DNA of 64,000 nucleotides from Comamonadaceae bacterium OH2545_COT-014 (GTDB lineage Bacteria > Pseudomonadota > Gammaproteobacteria > Burkholderiales > Burkholderiaceae_C), in assembly GCA_003859965.1 (NCBI GenBank), contig RQYR01000008.1:55009-119008 (forward strand), given 5' to 3'. The notes beneath the pieces were generated by a model. It was given only the letters and a program-made list of their open reading frames with translations. It had not been told where the DNA came from and did no database searches. Positions within the stretch are counted from its first letter, which is position 1. Each line of letters starts with the position of its first letter. The translations under genes and the position numbers were made by a program. This document shows positions 1 to 10,600 of the stretch, piece by piece.

Positions 1-613
1 CGGCGTTGGGATCCGCGTCTTTCATGATTTTCAGCACGCCCTGGTCCAGCCGCTGGCGGATTCGGGCGTCATAGGCCAGGCGCTGAGGCGCCGCTGGCGT
101 GGCTGGGTCAGCCCAGCGCCACGGCACGGACCACAAATCAGCCGGGTGGATACGGTCAGCGCCCGCCAGTTGCTGCACAGCCTGGAACTGCGGAAACAGC
201 CCCAGCGCCGGGCGCGGCTGTTCGCCCAGCTGGCCTTCCAGGTATTCAATCAAGGCAAAGCCGGCCCGCTCCAGCACGGCGGCGGCGGCTTCAGTGCATT
301 TTTCCGGGCGCTGCACGAACTGCTGGGCCGCGCCTTCCATGCCGCGCACCATGTGGGCCGCTACACCCTGTCCCACCATTTCCAGCGCGCCCACCACCTG
401 ATGCAGCTGCTGGCGCACCACGCGCAGGGGGCCACTGTCCACGGTTGACAAATCCACCCCGCGCGCTGTCTCGGCATCGCGGACAAAGCGCTTGAGCGAC
501 TTGGTCACCGCGTCAAGCGATTTGCGCGTTTCGTCCAGAACCCATGCCAGCGGCCCCAGGTCACTGGTGTGGTTCGTAGCTCCGGCGTCGGTCGCGGCTG
601 GGTTCATCACCAT
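1..613 (-). CDS. chpA: ChpA/PilL hybrid histidine kinase, N-terminal part (runs off the window)
   Basis: This is the first ~203 residues of a large CheA-like kinase that controls type IV pilus twitching. The frame stays open to the window edge, with no stop. The start is ATG at 613, with a second in-frame ATG at 607. The visible part is the helical N-terminal region of ChpA/PilL proteins, with a phosphotransfer-like helix containing HQVVGALEMVG around residues 65-75. The kinase core and receiver domain would lie outside the window. It is the last gene visible in the pilG-pilH-pilI-pilJ-chpA order, which is the main support for the name. The sequence alone would only suggest an Hpt-type helical protein. 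Confidence 0.8.
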   Translation of the reverse strand, partial: MVMNPAATDAGATNHTSDLGPLAWVLDETRKSLDAVTKSLKRFVRDAETARGVDLSTVDSGPLRVVRQQLHQVVGALEMVGQGVAAHMVRGMEGAAQQFVQRPEKCTEAAAAVLERAGFALIEYLEGQLGEQPRPALGLFPQFQAVQQLAGADRIHPADLWSVPWRWADPATPAAPQRLAYDARIRQRLDQGVLKIMKDADPNA

Positions 614-752
614 GACGTTGCAAACTCCCAAATCTGTTCTTGACTACCCTGCGCCCTCGCAAACCACGCCGGGCACGGGCACGAAAGCCCGGCCCGGCCC
701 CGCAGTCGCAATGGCTTGCGCCCGGTGATCCGCAGGCGCGGGCAATGCATGC

Positions 753-3002
753 TCAGGCAATCTTGAATCGCGCCACGGATTGGCGCAGTTCGTCCGCCAT
801 GCGCGCCAGTTCACGCACCTGTGATGCCGTGGAGCGCGTTCCTTCTCCGGTTTGTTCGGTCACGGCAAAAATGTGCTGAATGCTGCCGGCCACCTCGTTG
901 GCCTGCGCGGCTTCCTTGGAGGCCGAATCGGAAATCCGCTCAATCAGATCGGCCAGGCGGCGGGACACGCTGTCGATTTCAGACAGCGCCGTGCCGGCGT
1001 TGTCTGACAGGCGCGCGCCCTGCACCACGCCCTGCGTGGAGCGCTCCATGGCGGCCACGGCATCTTGCGTGTCGGTCTGAATGGCCTTCACCAGCGCCGC
1101 AATCTGGCGCGTGGCGTCACCGGAGCGTTCGGCCAGTCGCTGCACTTCTTCCGCCACCACCGAAAAGCCCCGCCCCGCTTCACCGGCCGACGCGGCCTGG
1201 ATGGCGGCGTTCAACGCCAGCACGTTGGTCTGTTCAGTAATGTCGGCAATCAGCTCGGTGATTTCACCAATTTCCTGCGAAGACTCGCCCAGCCGCTTGA
1301 TGCGCTTGGAGGTTTCCTGAATCTGGTCGCGAATGGCGTTCATACCGCCAATGGCGTTCTGCACAGCCGTCAACCCCGATTCAGCCGCCTGCAGCGACTG
1401 GCGCGCCACAGAGGCCGATTCCTGCGCCTGGGTGGACACCTGGTTGATGCGCGCCGCCATGTCCAGCACCGACTGGCCGGTTTCACGAATCTCACGCAGC
1501 TGTTCGGTCGAAGCGGCGAGCAGCTCGGTGGACGTGTTTTCCACCTTGGTCGTGGTCTGTGCCACGCGCGTGGCCGTGCTTTGCACGTTGCCCACCAGCG
1601 ATCGCAGCTCTTCCACCGTGTAGTTCACCGAGTCGGCAATGGCGCCCGTGATGTCCTCGGTCACCGTGGCTTCCTGCGTCAAATCGCCTTCAGCCACGGT
1701 CTGCAACTCGTTCATCAGACGCAAAATGGCAGCCTGGTTGGCGTCGTTCACGCGCTTGGCTTCTTGCTGTTGCAGTTCAGCCGTGTGGCGCTGCTCTTCG
1801 GCCAGCGTCTGGCGCTGACGGCTTTCGCGCAGCTGTACGTAACCCAGGCCAGCTGCGCTGAGCAGCGCCAGCAAGGCCGGCAGCGCCATGCCCAGCCATG
1901 ACAGCGGCCCCAGCGCCGACACCGTGGACAGGCGGGCCTGCAGCGCTTCCAGTTCTTTGCGCAGCGGCTCACTGTCGGCAACGATGGTGCTTTGAGCTTC
2001 ACGGGCATTTACCAGACCTTGCAGGTTGCCCAGAACACCGCCCGCTTCGGCCCGGGCTTCTTCATACATTTTGAGCAGCGTTTGTAGGCGCTCACGCACT
2101 TGCTCGTCACGGGTGGGCGCCAAACGCAGCTCGGCGCTGCCGTTGAGCATGCCATCAGCAATTTCCTTAAAGGAATTCAGGTCCTTGCCCAGCAGGAACA
2201 CCGCTTCGGGGCTCACCCCTTCAAAGGTCAGGAACTCGTTGGCCGATTTGCCAATGCGCTGCGTCAGCATCACCAGCTGTCCCGCGGCCGACAGCTCTGC
2301 CGCAGGCGCGTTGCCTTGCAGCTTGAGCGAGGAAACCGTTTCGGCCACTTCCAGCAGCTCTGACGAATAGCGGCTTACCCTGCGCAGCGAAGCGCCCACC
2401 TGCGTCAGCGTTTTCTCCTGCCCCAGCACCACTTCAGCACTCTGGACGGCATGATCGACCAGCGGCATGATTTTCCCCAGCTCTTCCGCATAGGACTGGC
2501 CCAGGGCATTGACCTGCTGATTGCCTGTTTGCAAGCCATCCATATTGAACCTCAACGCCGCCGCGCTCTCCTTCACCTCGGGAAACGCTTCGGCACTGCC
2601 GATCATCGCCTGAGAAGCTGACTTGGCCAGCCGCTGGGACTGCATCAGCGACTGACCCGTGGCCGCCACCTGGCTGGCCGCCTTGTCCGCCTGCGAAATC
2701 GCCCTATACACCATGACGGCCAGCAAAACCAGCGCCACGCCCAGCAAGATGGACAGCAGGCGCTGATGCTGGGCGGCAGTGCGTTTGCCCAGCAGCGGCA
2801 TGGCGAATGCTTCTTCGGCAGGCAGCGCGCCCGCTTCGCCGCCGGCGGGCGCCGCATCATGCTCCTGCGCGCTGGTCATGGACGCGTCATGTACGGTCAT
2901 CATTTCCGTCGCTTCGCCTTTCCGGGGGTGCGCGCGGTCATCCACGAGGGTTTCGGCGCTGTCACGCGAGGGCTTTTTCTTGAACAAATCAGACAGGGAC
3001 AT
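753..3002 (-). CDS. pilJ: Methyl-accepting chemotaxis protein PilJ of the twitching system
   Basis: Inner-membrane chemoreceptor that feeds the Chp kinase controlling pilus extension and retraction. The protein is 749 residues. It has a charged cytoplasmic N-terminus, a first membrane segment near residues 80-102, a periplasmic region with two PilJ-type helical sensor modules, and a second membrane segment near 365-390. A HAMP-like linker and a long coiled-coil signalling domain follow. The conserved receptor tip (EQTNVLALNAAIQAASAGEAG) is near residues 600-620. It follows pilI by about 30 bases and precedes chpA by about 140, so one operon is likely. The length and the double sensor module fit PilJ better than an ordinary MCP. 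Confidence 0.93.
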   Translation of the reverse strand: MSLSDLFKKKPSRDSAETLVDDRAHPRKGEATEMMTVHDASMTSAQEHDAAPAGGEAGALPAEEAFAMPLLGKRTAAQHQRLLSILLGVALVLLAVMVYRAISQADKAASQVAATGQSLMQSQRLAKSASQAMIGSAEAFPEVKESAAALRFNMDGLQTGNQQVNALGQSYAEELGKIMPLVDHAVQSAEVVLGQEKTLTQVGASLRRVSRYSSELLEVAETVSSLKLQGNAPAAELSAAGQLVMLTQRIGKSANEFLTFEGVSPEAVFLLGKDLNSFKEIADGMLNGSAELRLAPTRDEQVRERLQTLLKMYEEARAEAGGVLGNLQGLVNAREAQSTIVADSEPLRKELEALQARLSTVSALGPLSWLGMALPALLALLSAAGLGYVQLRESRQRQTLAEEQRHTAELQQQEAKRVNDANQAAILRLMNELQTVAEGDLTQEATVTEDITGAIADSVNYTVEELRSLVGNVQSTATRVAQTTTKVENTSTELLAASTEQLREIRETGQSVLDMAARINQVSTQAQESASVARQSLQAAESGLTAVQNAIGGMNAIRDQIQETSKRIKRLGESSQEIGEITELIADITEQTNVLALNAAIQAASAGEAGRGFSVVAEEVQRLAERSGDATRQIAALVKAIQTDTQDAVAAMERSTQGVVQGARLSDNAGTALSEIDSVSRRLADLIERISDSASKEAAQANEVAGSIQHIFAVTEQTGEGTRSTASQVRELARMADELRQSVARFKIA

Positions 3003-3033
3003 GGTGGTTAACCGTCAGGTAAAGAGGGGGCTT

Positions 3034-3564
3034 TTAAGTGCCGATGCTCAAAAAAGAAGGGGTCAGCGATAGCGCCTGCAGATTGATCTCCTGCCACGAA
3101 ACACCGTCATCGTCGGTATAGAGGTGGCCAAAGTAGGGCGGCTCGCTTTCAGCGGGCTGGGCCGAATCGGCAAACGCTTCCATGGTGCGCAGGCCCAGCA
3201 GGCGGTCTACCAGCAGCGCACAGTTGGTTTCCAGCAGCGGATTGAAGGCCACCAGGCGGGATTGCGCCAGGGCCAGCTCGCTGCGCGGCTCAGCGACAGC
3301 GCCGCGCATAAAGGCAGCCAGATCCACCACGCCAGACAAGCCGCCGCGCAAGTTGGCCACGCCCAAAAACCAGGGCTGGACGTAAGGCACGGCTTGCACG
3401 TGCGTCCACGGAAAAATCTCGCCCGCATGATTGAGCGGAAAAAGCAGCCGCATGCCGCCCGCTTCCACCGCCAGCCAAGACGCCTCGGCGCCTGCCGCTT
3501 GCGTGGACTGCAATCGCTCGGCAAGCCGGCTCTGGAATTCCCGAAGGGCCTGTTTGGTCGCCAT
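3034..3564 (-). CDS. pilI: CheW-like adaptor PilI
   Basis: A 176-residue CheW-domain protein that should couple the PilJ receptor to the ChpA kinase. The CheW fold covers most of the sequence. A glycine-rich segment (FLGVANLRGGLSGVVDL, about residues 87-103) corresponds to the usual CheW loop that contacts receptor and kinase. There is no kinase or receiver domain. It lies between pilH (10 bases upstream) and pilJ (about 30 bases downstream) on the same strand. The order pilG-pilH-pilI-pilJ is the standard Pil-Chp arrangement. Confidence 0.92.
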   Translation of the reverse strand: MATKQALREFQSRLAERLQSTQAAGAEASWLAVEAGGMRLLFPLNHAGEIFPWTHVQAVPYVQPWFLGVANLRGGLSGVVDLAAFMRGAVAEPRSELALAQSRLVAFNPLLETNCALLVDRLLGLRTMEAFADSAQPAESEPPYFGHLYTDDDGVSWQEINLQALSLTPSFLSIGT

Positions 3565-3574
3565 GACGGCCGCC

Positions 3575-3940
3575 TTAGCCCAACGCCTTGATCTTGGCCA
3601 TCAGCTCGGACTGGCTGACCGGCTTGGTCACGTAGTCACGCGCGCCTTGACGCATGCCCCAGACGCGATCCGTCTCCTGGTTCTTGCTGGTGCACATGAT
3701 GATGGGAACGTCGGCGTACTTGGGGTCGCGCGTGATGGCACGGGTGAGCTGAAAACCGTTTTGCCCGGGCATCACGACATCCATCAGGATCAGGTCGGGC
3801 TTGCCCTGCTCAAGGCGCCGGTAGGCTTCATCGGCGTTTTCAGCCGTGACGACCGAAAAGCCGCTTTTCCTGAGCATGTCGCTCAAATACATCAGTTCCG
3901 TCTTGGAATCGTCAACGATCAGCACGTTGCGGATCGGCAT
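3575..3940 (-). CDS. pilH: Response regulator PilH
   Basis: A stand-alone CheY-like receiver of 121 residues without an output domain. The acidic pair is at D10-D11, the phosphoacceptor aspartate at D54 (LILMDVVMPG) and the conserved lysine at K106 (VTKPVS). In pseudomonads PilH counters PilG and favours pilus retraction; that role is transferred here from family knowledge. Its start codon overlaps the pilG stop codon by one base, so translation is probably coupled. Confidence 0.93.
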   Translation of the reverse strand: MPIRNVLIVDDSKTELMYLSDMLRKSGFSVVTAENADEAYRRLEQGKPDLILMDVVMPGQNGFQLTRAITRDPKYADVPIIMCTSKNQETDRVWGMRQGARDYVTKPVSQSELMAKIKALG

Positions 3941-4317
3941 TACGCTACTCCTTGATTGGCATGGGTGAACTGCTGCACGGCTTGCAGCAGCTGGTCTTTC
4001 GTGAAAGGCTTGGTCAGGTACTCTTGCGAACCCACCATGCGGCCGCGCGCCTTGTCAAACACGCCATCCTTGGACGAGAGCATGACCACGGGCGTTGCCG
4101 CGAACTTGTCGTTGCGCTTGATGATGGCGCAGGTCTGGTAGCCGTCCAGGCGCGGCATCAGGATGTCGCAGAAGATCAGGTCCGGATGGAAATCGCTCAC
4201 CTTGGCCAGTGCGTCGAAGCCGTCCTCGGCCAGCGTCACCTCATGGCCGCCTTGCTTGAGAAAGATCTCCGCGCTGCGGCGGATGGTGTTGCTGTCATCG
4301 ATGACCAATACTTTCAT
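3940..4317 (-). CDS. pilG: Response regulator PilG
   Basis: A 125-residue single-domain receiver: acidic residues D7-D8, phosphoacceptor D51 (IFCDILMPRLDG) and lysine K103 (LTKPFT). PilG is the CheY-like output of the Chp system and promotes pilus extension. It is the first of the pil genes, separated by 114 bases from the upstream rubredoxin gene on the same strand. The operon promoter is therefore either in this gap or upstream of the rubredoxin. Confidence 0.93.
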   Translation of the reverse strand: MKVLVIDDSNTIRRSAEIFLKQGGHEVTLAEDGFDALAKVSDFHPDLIFCDILMPRLDGYQTCAIIKRNDKFAATPVVMLSSKDGVFDKARGRMVGSQEYLTKPFTKDQLLQAVQQFTHANQGVA

Positions 4318-4431
4318 ACCCGGTTTCTATCGAAATCAATTGTTGAAAGGACTCCCACGGCCACCGACTCAGCCGGCGCACGGAAAACCTGCCTGCCCCC
4401 GGACGTGCCCGGCCCCGGGCGCGGGGCGCGT

Positions 4432-4602
4432 TTAGATCTCCACCATTTCGAAATCTTCTTTCCTGGCGCCGCACTCCGGGCAGGTCCAGTTCATGGGCAC
4501 TTCGTCCCAAGGCGTGCCTGGGGCGATACCGTGCTCAGGCGAACCCTCGGCCTCATCGTAGATCCAGCCGCAGATCAGGCACATCCAAGTTTTCGTGGTC
4601 AT
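4432..4602 (-). CDS. Rubredoxin
   Basis: A complete 56-residue rubredoxin. The two cysteine pairs that hold the single iron are at C8/C11 (MCLICGWIYDEAEG) and C41/C44 (CPECGARKEDFEMVEI). The length and spacing are typical of small electron-transfer rubredoxins. The start ATG at 4602 is preceded by an AT-rich region that carries likely promoters for both this gene and divergent hemL. It stands at the head of the pil-chp gene string; in Burkholderiales a rubredoxin is often found next to pilG. The electron partner cannot be read from this window. Confidence 0.95.
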   Translation of the reverse strand: MTTKTWMCLICGWIYDEAEGSPEHGIAPGTPWDEVPMNWTCPECGARKEDFEMVEI

Positions 4603-4637
4603 TAAAACTTATAGGGGGCTGACATAGAATGCAACGA

Positions 4638-4657
4638 TTGTATCTATAGGTATACAA
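4638..4657. promoter_or_regulatory. Palindromic operator-like site between rubredoxin and hemL
   Basis: The sequence reads TTGTAT, eight bases, ATACAA: perfect 6-bp inverted half-sites in a conspicuously AT-rich patch of otherwise GC-rich DNA. On the minus strand it includes TACAAT, a plausible -10 box about 35 bases before the rubredoxin start. It lies about 165 bases before hemL. Half-sites of this kind suit a dimeric helix-turn-helix regulator, but the regulator is unknown. Confidence 0.4.
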
Positions 4658-4822
4658 ACCAGCCGGTACTTTGCCGCAACAGCGGCAAAATCCCGCAACC
4701 GCCCTTTCCAACGGCATATTTTCGTGTCACGAGCGTCGCGTGGTCACGACATTCGGCGCCCCGGCCCGGCCCGGCTCACGTGCCCAGCGCGCCCCGCAAC
4801 GCCATTTTTTTCTTTACCCGCC

Positions 4823-6145
4823 ATGACATCCACCCCATCCCACGACCGTAACGACCAGCTGATGGCGCGCGCCCGCCAGGTCATCCCCGGCGGCGTCAAC
4901 TCACCCGTTCGCGCCTTTCGCGCCGTGGGCGGCACGCCCCGTTTCGTGCAGCGCGCGCAGGGGCCGTATTTCTGGGATGCCAATGGCCAGCGCTATATCG
5001 ACTACATCGGCTCCTGGGGTCCCATGATCCTGGGCCATGGTCACCCTGCCGTGCTGGAAGCCGTGCAGAAAGCCGTGCAAGACGGCTTTTCTTTCGGCGC
5101 GCCCACCGAGCGTGAGATTGAGCTGGCCGAGGAAATTCTGGCCTTGATGCCCAGCATGGACATGGTGCGCCTGGTCAGCAGCGGCACCGAAGCGGGCATG
5201 AGCGCCATTCGCCTGGCGCGTGGCGCCACGGGCCGCAGCAAGATCATCAAGTTCGAAGGCTGCTACCACGGCCACGCCGACGCGCTGCTGGTCAAGGCCG
5301 GTTCAGGGCTGGCCACATTCGGCAATCCCACCAGCGCCGGCGTGCCGCCCGAAGTGGTGCAACACACCCTGGTGCTGGAGTACAACCACCTCGCCCAGCT
5401 GGAAGAAGCCTTTGCCCTGCACGGGCAAGACATTGCCTGCCTCATCATCGAACCCATTGCCGGCAACATGAACTTCGTGCGCGCCCGCACCGACTTCGTG
5501 CGCCGCTGCCGCGAGCTGTGCACGCAGCACGGCGCCCTGCTTATTTATGACGAAGTGATGACCGGCTTCCGCACCGCGCTGGGCGGCGTGCAGAGCCTGC
5601 ACGCGCAGGCCATTGACGGCTTCGCGCCCGATCTCACCGTCATGGGCAAAGTTATCGGCGGCGGCATGCCGCTGGCCGCCTTTGGCGGGCGGCGCGCGGT
5701 CATGGAACAGCTCGCCCCGCTCGGCCCCGTTTACCAGGCGGGCACGCTCAGCGGCAACCCCGTGGCCACCGCCTGCGGCCTGGCCACGCTACGCGAAATC
5801 CGCCAGCCCGGCTTTTTTGAAAACCTGTCCGCCAAAACCCGCACCCTCACGCAAGGGCTGACCGCCGCCGCCAAGGAAGCGGGCGCGCCCTTCTGTGCTG
5901 ACAGCGAAGGCGGCATGTTCGGCTTTTTCCTGCTGCCCACGCTGCCGCAGAACTACGCCGAAGTCATGCGCACCGACAACGCGCGCTTCAACCAGCTTTT
6001 CCACGGTCTGCTGGCGCGCGGCATCTACACGGCCCCCGCGCTGTACGAGGCGGGCTTTGTCAGCGCCGCCCACACGGACGAGGACATTGCCATCACCCTG
6101 GAAGCAGCGCGCGCCGTCTTCCAGCAGCTAGGCCAAAACTCATAA
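4823..6145 (+). CDS. hemL: Glutamate-1-semialdehyde 2,1-aminomutase
   Basis: PLP enzyme that converts glutamate-1-semialdehyde to 5-aminolevulinate in the C5 route to heme. The protein is 440 residues, close to the usual ~426. The PLP-binding lysine is at about K276 in [17 protein letters not shown]. The N-terminal signature [12 protein letters not shown], the [16 protein letters not shown] stretch and the YDEVMTGFR segment are all present. ATG at 4823 is chosen because an upstream in-frame extension to 4724 has no family similarity. A second ATG at 4862 remains possible. It is transcribed away from the rubredoxin gene. Confidence 0.96.
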   Translation: MTSTPSHDRNDQLMARARQVIPGGVNSPVRAFRAVGGTPRFVQRAQGPYFWDANGQRYIDYIGSWGPMILGHGHPAVLEAVQKAVQDGFSFGAPTEREIELAEEILALMPSMDMVRLVSSGTEAGMSAIRLARGATGRSKIIKFEGCYHGHADALLVKAGSGLATFGNPTSAGVPPEVVQHTLVLEYNHLAQLEEAFALHGQDIACLIIEPIAGNMNFVRARTDFVRRCRELCTQHGALLIYDEVMTGFRTALGGVQSLHAQAIDGFAPDLTVMGKVIGGGMPLAAFGGRRAVMEQLAPLGPVYQAGTLSGNPVATACGLATLREIRQPGFFENLSAKTRTLTQGLTAAAKEAGAPFCADSEGGMFGFFLLPTLPQNYAEVMRTDNARFNQLFHGLLARGIYTAPALYEAGFVSAAHTDEDIAITLEAARAVFQQLGQNS

Positions 6146-6149
6146 ATCA

Positions 6150-6192
6150 ATAGCAAACAATCGCCACCCCATCTGCCATAAAGGCACTTTTC
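6150..6192 (+). repeat. ATAGC-type ~50 bp dispersed repeat, copy 1
   Basis: Directly after hemL: an A-rich start, ATAGC, about 19 bases of spacer, then a TGCC..AAAGGC block and a T run. The same layout recurs near 17563, 24470, 26200, 42946, 47947 and 63858. It may act as a weak transcription stop. Confidence 0.5.
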
Positions 6193-6472
6193 TCTGGGCA
6201 TTTTCACACCCTTGGCGTCAGCAACCCCAGAGACGGATGGGCCAGCCAGATACCCGCCATGGCGGGGCCGACGCCCCAGTGAGGACTGGCTTTGCACCGC
6301 TGCGGCTCTCCCAAAGGAGCCGCCTTGCTGCCCGCCTTGCAGAAAACGCACACCGGCTCGCATGCCTGCACTTCACCCCGCCTGGCCGTGACGCATGTCA
6401 CGCCGCTGGGTGGCGGATGCGCGCAAAATGCCCAAATTTGGCAACCCCACTTTTTGCAACGGAGCTTTCCCC

Positions 6473-6913
6473 ATGCGATACATGCGAAATGCCCTGGCCC
6501 CCGCTTTCGTCGCCTTCTCCCTCATTGCCAGCGCTGCTGGCGCCAGTGCGACCCCGAATACGGCAACGGCAGCCGCCACCCCGCCCGTGCAGGCAGACAT
6601 GGCCCAGCGCGACACGGCGCTGCAAAACCTGGTTCAACGCAATAACGCCCGGCAAGAGCAGCGCATGGCCCAAGCTGCGCCTGCGCCAGCCGCGACCCCA
6701 GCAGTCCTGCCGCCCGCAGAAGTGGAGCCCCCCGCCCCCCGCACGCGACAGGCCGCACCAGCCAAGGTGAAGTCTGTACCGGAGGCCGACCTGAGCGGCC
6801 TGCCCGTGCGCGCCGAAATCCGCCCGCCCGAAAACGCCGCCAACCACCCCGGTTACATCTACAACGGCGACGGCGTGAACTGCACGCTCTACCCGGCACG
6901 CTGCCCTCGCTGA
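6473..6913 (+). CDS. Small exported Ala/Pro-rich protein of unknown function
   Basis: A 146-residue protein that I do not recognise. The start ATG at 6473 follows a GGAG ribosome site eight bases upstream. Residues 1-24 look like a signal peptide (basic start, hydrophobic core, AGASA cleavage region). The middle is a low-complexity alanine/proline/glutamine stretch (about 30-105). The conserved-looking end carries PVRAEIRPPENAANHPGYIYNGDGVNCTLYPARCPR with two cysteines, so a small oxidised periplasmic domain is possible. It stands alone between hemL and a MITE-like element. No partner gene is apparent. Confidence 0.65.
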   Translation: MRYMRNALAPAFVAFSLIASAAGASATPNTATAAATPPVQADMAQRDTALQNLVQRNNARQEQRMAQAAPAPAATPAVLPPAEVEPPAPRTRQAAPAKVKSVPEADLSGLPVRAEIRPPENAANHPGYIYNGDGVNCTLYPARCPR

Positions 6914-7077
6914 ACCGCCCCTTGCTGCTCAGGCAGCCTATGGCTGGCCTAGCCGCAGAACTGGTCTTTGCGCTGGCATGCGGCGGGCGCTGCCTTCTAA
7001 ATCAACCACGCTGAACCCGTGCATGAACCCGCGCGGTTTGGCGGTGCCGCATGAGCAGGCCAAGGTGCGCGCGCTTT
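6914..7077. other. Non-coding stretch before MITE copy A
   Basis: I see no gene here. A short GC-rich open segment has no start signal or recognisable similarity and may be a gene remnant. It ends at the TTA that forms the left target duplication of the MITE-like element. Confidence 0.4.
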
Positions 7078-7080
7078 TTA

Positions 7081-7263
7081 GAACCTGTTCAAAGTCTCAG
7101 CGCGAGTGGGCAACCAGCGGTTGAGAGATGGGATGCAAGGCGCAAAACGCGGCCAATAGCCGTGATAGCCCGTAGATAGCCCCCGTGCTTGGCAAGTTTT
7201 GCAACGCCGCAGACCATCCAAATCCGCTGGAATGCCCGCCGTGCAGGGACTTTGAACAGGTTC
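7081..7263 (+). mobile_element. MITE-like element, copy A (183 bp, intact)
   Basis: The best-preserved copy of a dispersed family. Its ends are perfect 16-bp inverted repeats, reading GAACCTGTTCAAAGTC inwards from each side. They are flanked by a direct TTA duplication (7078-7080 and 7264-7266). The interior encodes nothing. It shares blocks with copies B, C and D, such as GAGTGGGCAA near one end and GCCCGCCGTGCAGGGACTTT near the other. The TNA target and the end sequence match the IS end at 63916. Confidence 0.8.
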
Positions 7264-7266
7264 TTA

Positions 7267-7473
7267 TGCAGCCCAGACCCAATGAAATGAGGCACAGGCA
7301 TCCAGCGCCGGCCCGGTATTTCAGCCACAAGGCAGCCAAAGGGGCTGGGCGCCAACCGTGGCGCGCGGCCCCACAGGCTGGCGCCGTACCGCTGCGCCAG
7401 CCAGGTTGGATGCCGCAAGCCGCGGAAAAAATAACGCGAGTGCGTATCCGCGGCAGCGCACAACAGCGCTAAT
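7267..7473. other. Intergenic stretch downstream of the MFS gene
   Basis: No supported gene. The minus strand stays open past the MFS stop and on into the MITE. The translation resembles nothing I know, and a chance open frame is the simplest reading. Confidence 0.35.
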
Positions 7474-8691
7474 TCAGGCCGCCTGCCCTCGCGTTTCCCG
7501 CCCCAGCAGCGCAACGGCCACCGCACCCACGGCAATCGTGGCGGCAAACAGCGCAAAAGTGGCGTCAGTGCCCCAGCCCTGTGCCCCCAGGAACGGAATG
7601 GCCAGCGGCCCCAGAATGCCGCCCACGCGGCCAATGGCCGCCGCCGTACCTACCCCGCCTGCACGGATGGCCGCCGGATAGTTCTCCGGCGAGTAGGCAT
7701 ACAGCGCCCCCCAGGCGCCCAGATTGAAGAAAGACAACAAGGCGCCAGACAGCAGCAACGCCGTTTCGCTGCCCGCGCTGCCAAAGGCCCAGGCGCTCGC
7801 CGCCGTGCCCAGCAAATAGGTCACCAGCACGAACTTGCGGCCCACACGTTCAATGAGCCAGGCCGCCGTGAAATAACCGGGCAACTGCGCCAGCGTCATC
7901 AGCAGCACGTACTCGAAGCTCTTGATCAGGGCGAAGCCCTTGCCCACCATCACGCTCGGCAGCCACAGAAACATGCCGTAGTACGAGAACACCACCGTGA
8001 ACCACAACACCCACAGCATGAGCGTGGCACGGCGGTGCTCGGCCGACCACAGGCGCGCCAGCCGCGCCGTCCACGGCAGGCCGGCAGCGCGCGGCGCGGT
8101 GGGCTCATCGGCCGGCAGCTTGCGGCGCAGGTACAGCGCATAAAAGGCCGGCAGCGCACCCAGCAGCAGGGCCACGCGCCAGCCCGTGTCGGCGGCAAAG
8201 CGTGGAATGACGAAATAGGCAATCAGCGCCGCCAGCAGCCAGCCCACGGCCCAAAAGCTCTCCAGCAGCACCACCACGCGGCCGCGTTCGTGCGCGGGCA
8301 CACGCTCAGACACATAAGTGGCCGCTACCGGCAGCTCGCCACCCAGCCCCATGCCAATGAAAAAGCGCAGCACCATCAGTACCGCCAGCGTGCTGGCAAA
8401 GGCGCTGAGGCCGCTGGCCACGGCAAACAGCAGCAGGGTAATAACGAACACATGCTTGCGCCCGATGCGGTCAGCCATCGTGCCGAACAGCACCGCCCCC
8501 ACGGCCATGCCCACCGAGTTGATGGCGCCCAGCCAGCCCATTTGCCCGGCAGACAGCCCCCAGTCGGCCTTGAGGGCCGCCAGGATGAACGACAGCAGCC
8601 CCACGTCCATGGCGTCGAACATCCAACCCAGGCCGGAGAGCGTGAGCAAGCGGTTGCGGGAAACGGGCGGCGCGGCAGCAGGAACAGTCAT
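7474..8691 (-). CDS. MFS transporter (metabolite:H+ symporter type)
   Basis: A 405-residue inner-membrane permease with about 12 membrane helices. The signature between helices 2 and 3, GTMADRIGRKHVF (about residues 67-79), and FIGMGLGGELPVAATYVSE in helix 4 place it with the sugar/aromatic-acid/nicotinate-like branch of the major facilitators. ATG at 8691 is preferred because the 33-codon extension upstream is not hydrophobic in the expected way. The substrate cannot be told from sequence. It is a single gene, divergent from radA. Confidence 0.85.
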   Translation of the reverse strand: MTVPAAAPPVSRNRLLTLSGLGWMFDAMDVGLLSFILAALKADWGLSAGQMGWLGAINSVGMAVGAVLFGTMADRIGRKHVFVITLLLFAVASGLSAFASTLAVLMVLRFFIGMGLGGELPVAATYVSERVPAHERGRVVVLLESFWAVGWLLAALIAYFVIPRFAADTGWRVALLLGALPAFYALYLRRKLPADEPTAPRAAGLPWTARLARLWSAEHRRATLMLWVLWFTVVFSYYGMFLWLPSVMVGKGFALIKSFEYVLLMTLAQLPGYFTAAWLIERVGRKFVLVTYLLGTAASAWAFGSAGSETALLLSGALLSFFNLGAWGALYAYSPENYPAAIRAGGVGTAAAIGRVGGILGPLAIPFLGAQGWGTDATFALFAATIAVGAVAVALLGRETRGQAA

Positions 8692-8961
8692 GACAGCGTA
8701 TCCAAAGGTAAACAAAAGCCAAAACGGGCGGATGGTAACGGCTCCATGGCAGCCCACGATCCCGGCGTGAGCCGGAAAAGGCCGCTGCAATCATGCAATC
8801 AGATACGGGGCACAAGGCGGCCAGCCTCACCCGGCCCGCGCGACCGCACTCGCCTTGCCCGCGGCTGGCCTGACAGGACTGACTGGCGGCAAGGTTTTGC
8901 ACGCGCTTCACGCGCCCTCTATGGCGCAATCACCCCCAAACACCGGCCAGCGGGCAACCGC

Positions 8962-8967
8962 TACGAT
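8962..8967 (+). promoter_or_regulatory. -10 box of radA, probably giving a leaderless mRNA
   Basis: TACGAT ends six bases before the radA ATG and there is no Shine-Dalgarno sequence. With normal spacing, transcription would begin at or next to the start codon. No convincing -35 box is seen. Confidence 0.5.
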
Positions 8968-8973
8968 CGCCGC

Positions 8974-10368
<1,395 letters not shown>

Positions 10369-10520
10369 GCCACAGCCTCAGGCCTGACTGACGCCATGGC
10401 GCCGCCCGGTTGTTCGTCCCCACGCCCCCGGCCCGAGCCGGTATTTCAAGCGCCCATTCACTGGCCCCATCCGCTCATCCGCATGCCAACCCGCACCACC
10501 CGGGCGGCATAACCGATTTC

Positions 10521-10526
10521 TATAAT
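10521..10526 (+). promoter_or_regulatory. -10 box (TATAAT) upstream of the YidB-OmpA gene
   Basis: A consensus TATAAT 75 bases before the start codon at 10601. No good -35 box lies at 17 bases, so the promoter may rely on other contacts. Confidence 0.5.
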
Positions 10527-10600
10527 GGTTTTTTCACTTGGCAGCCAATGCAGATCGCTTGCGCTCAGGCTGCTTTTTTCACCGCAAAGGAGCTTTCCCG

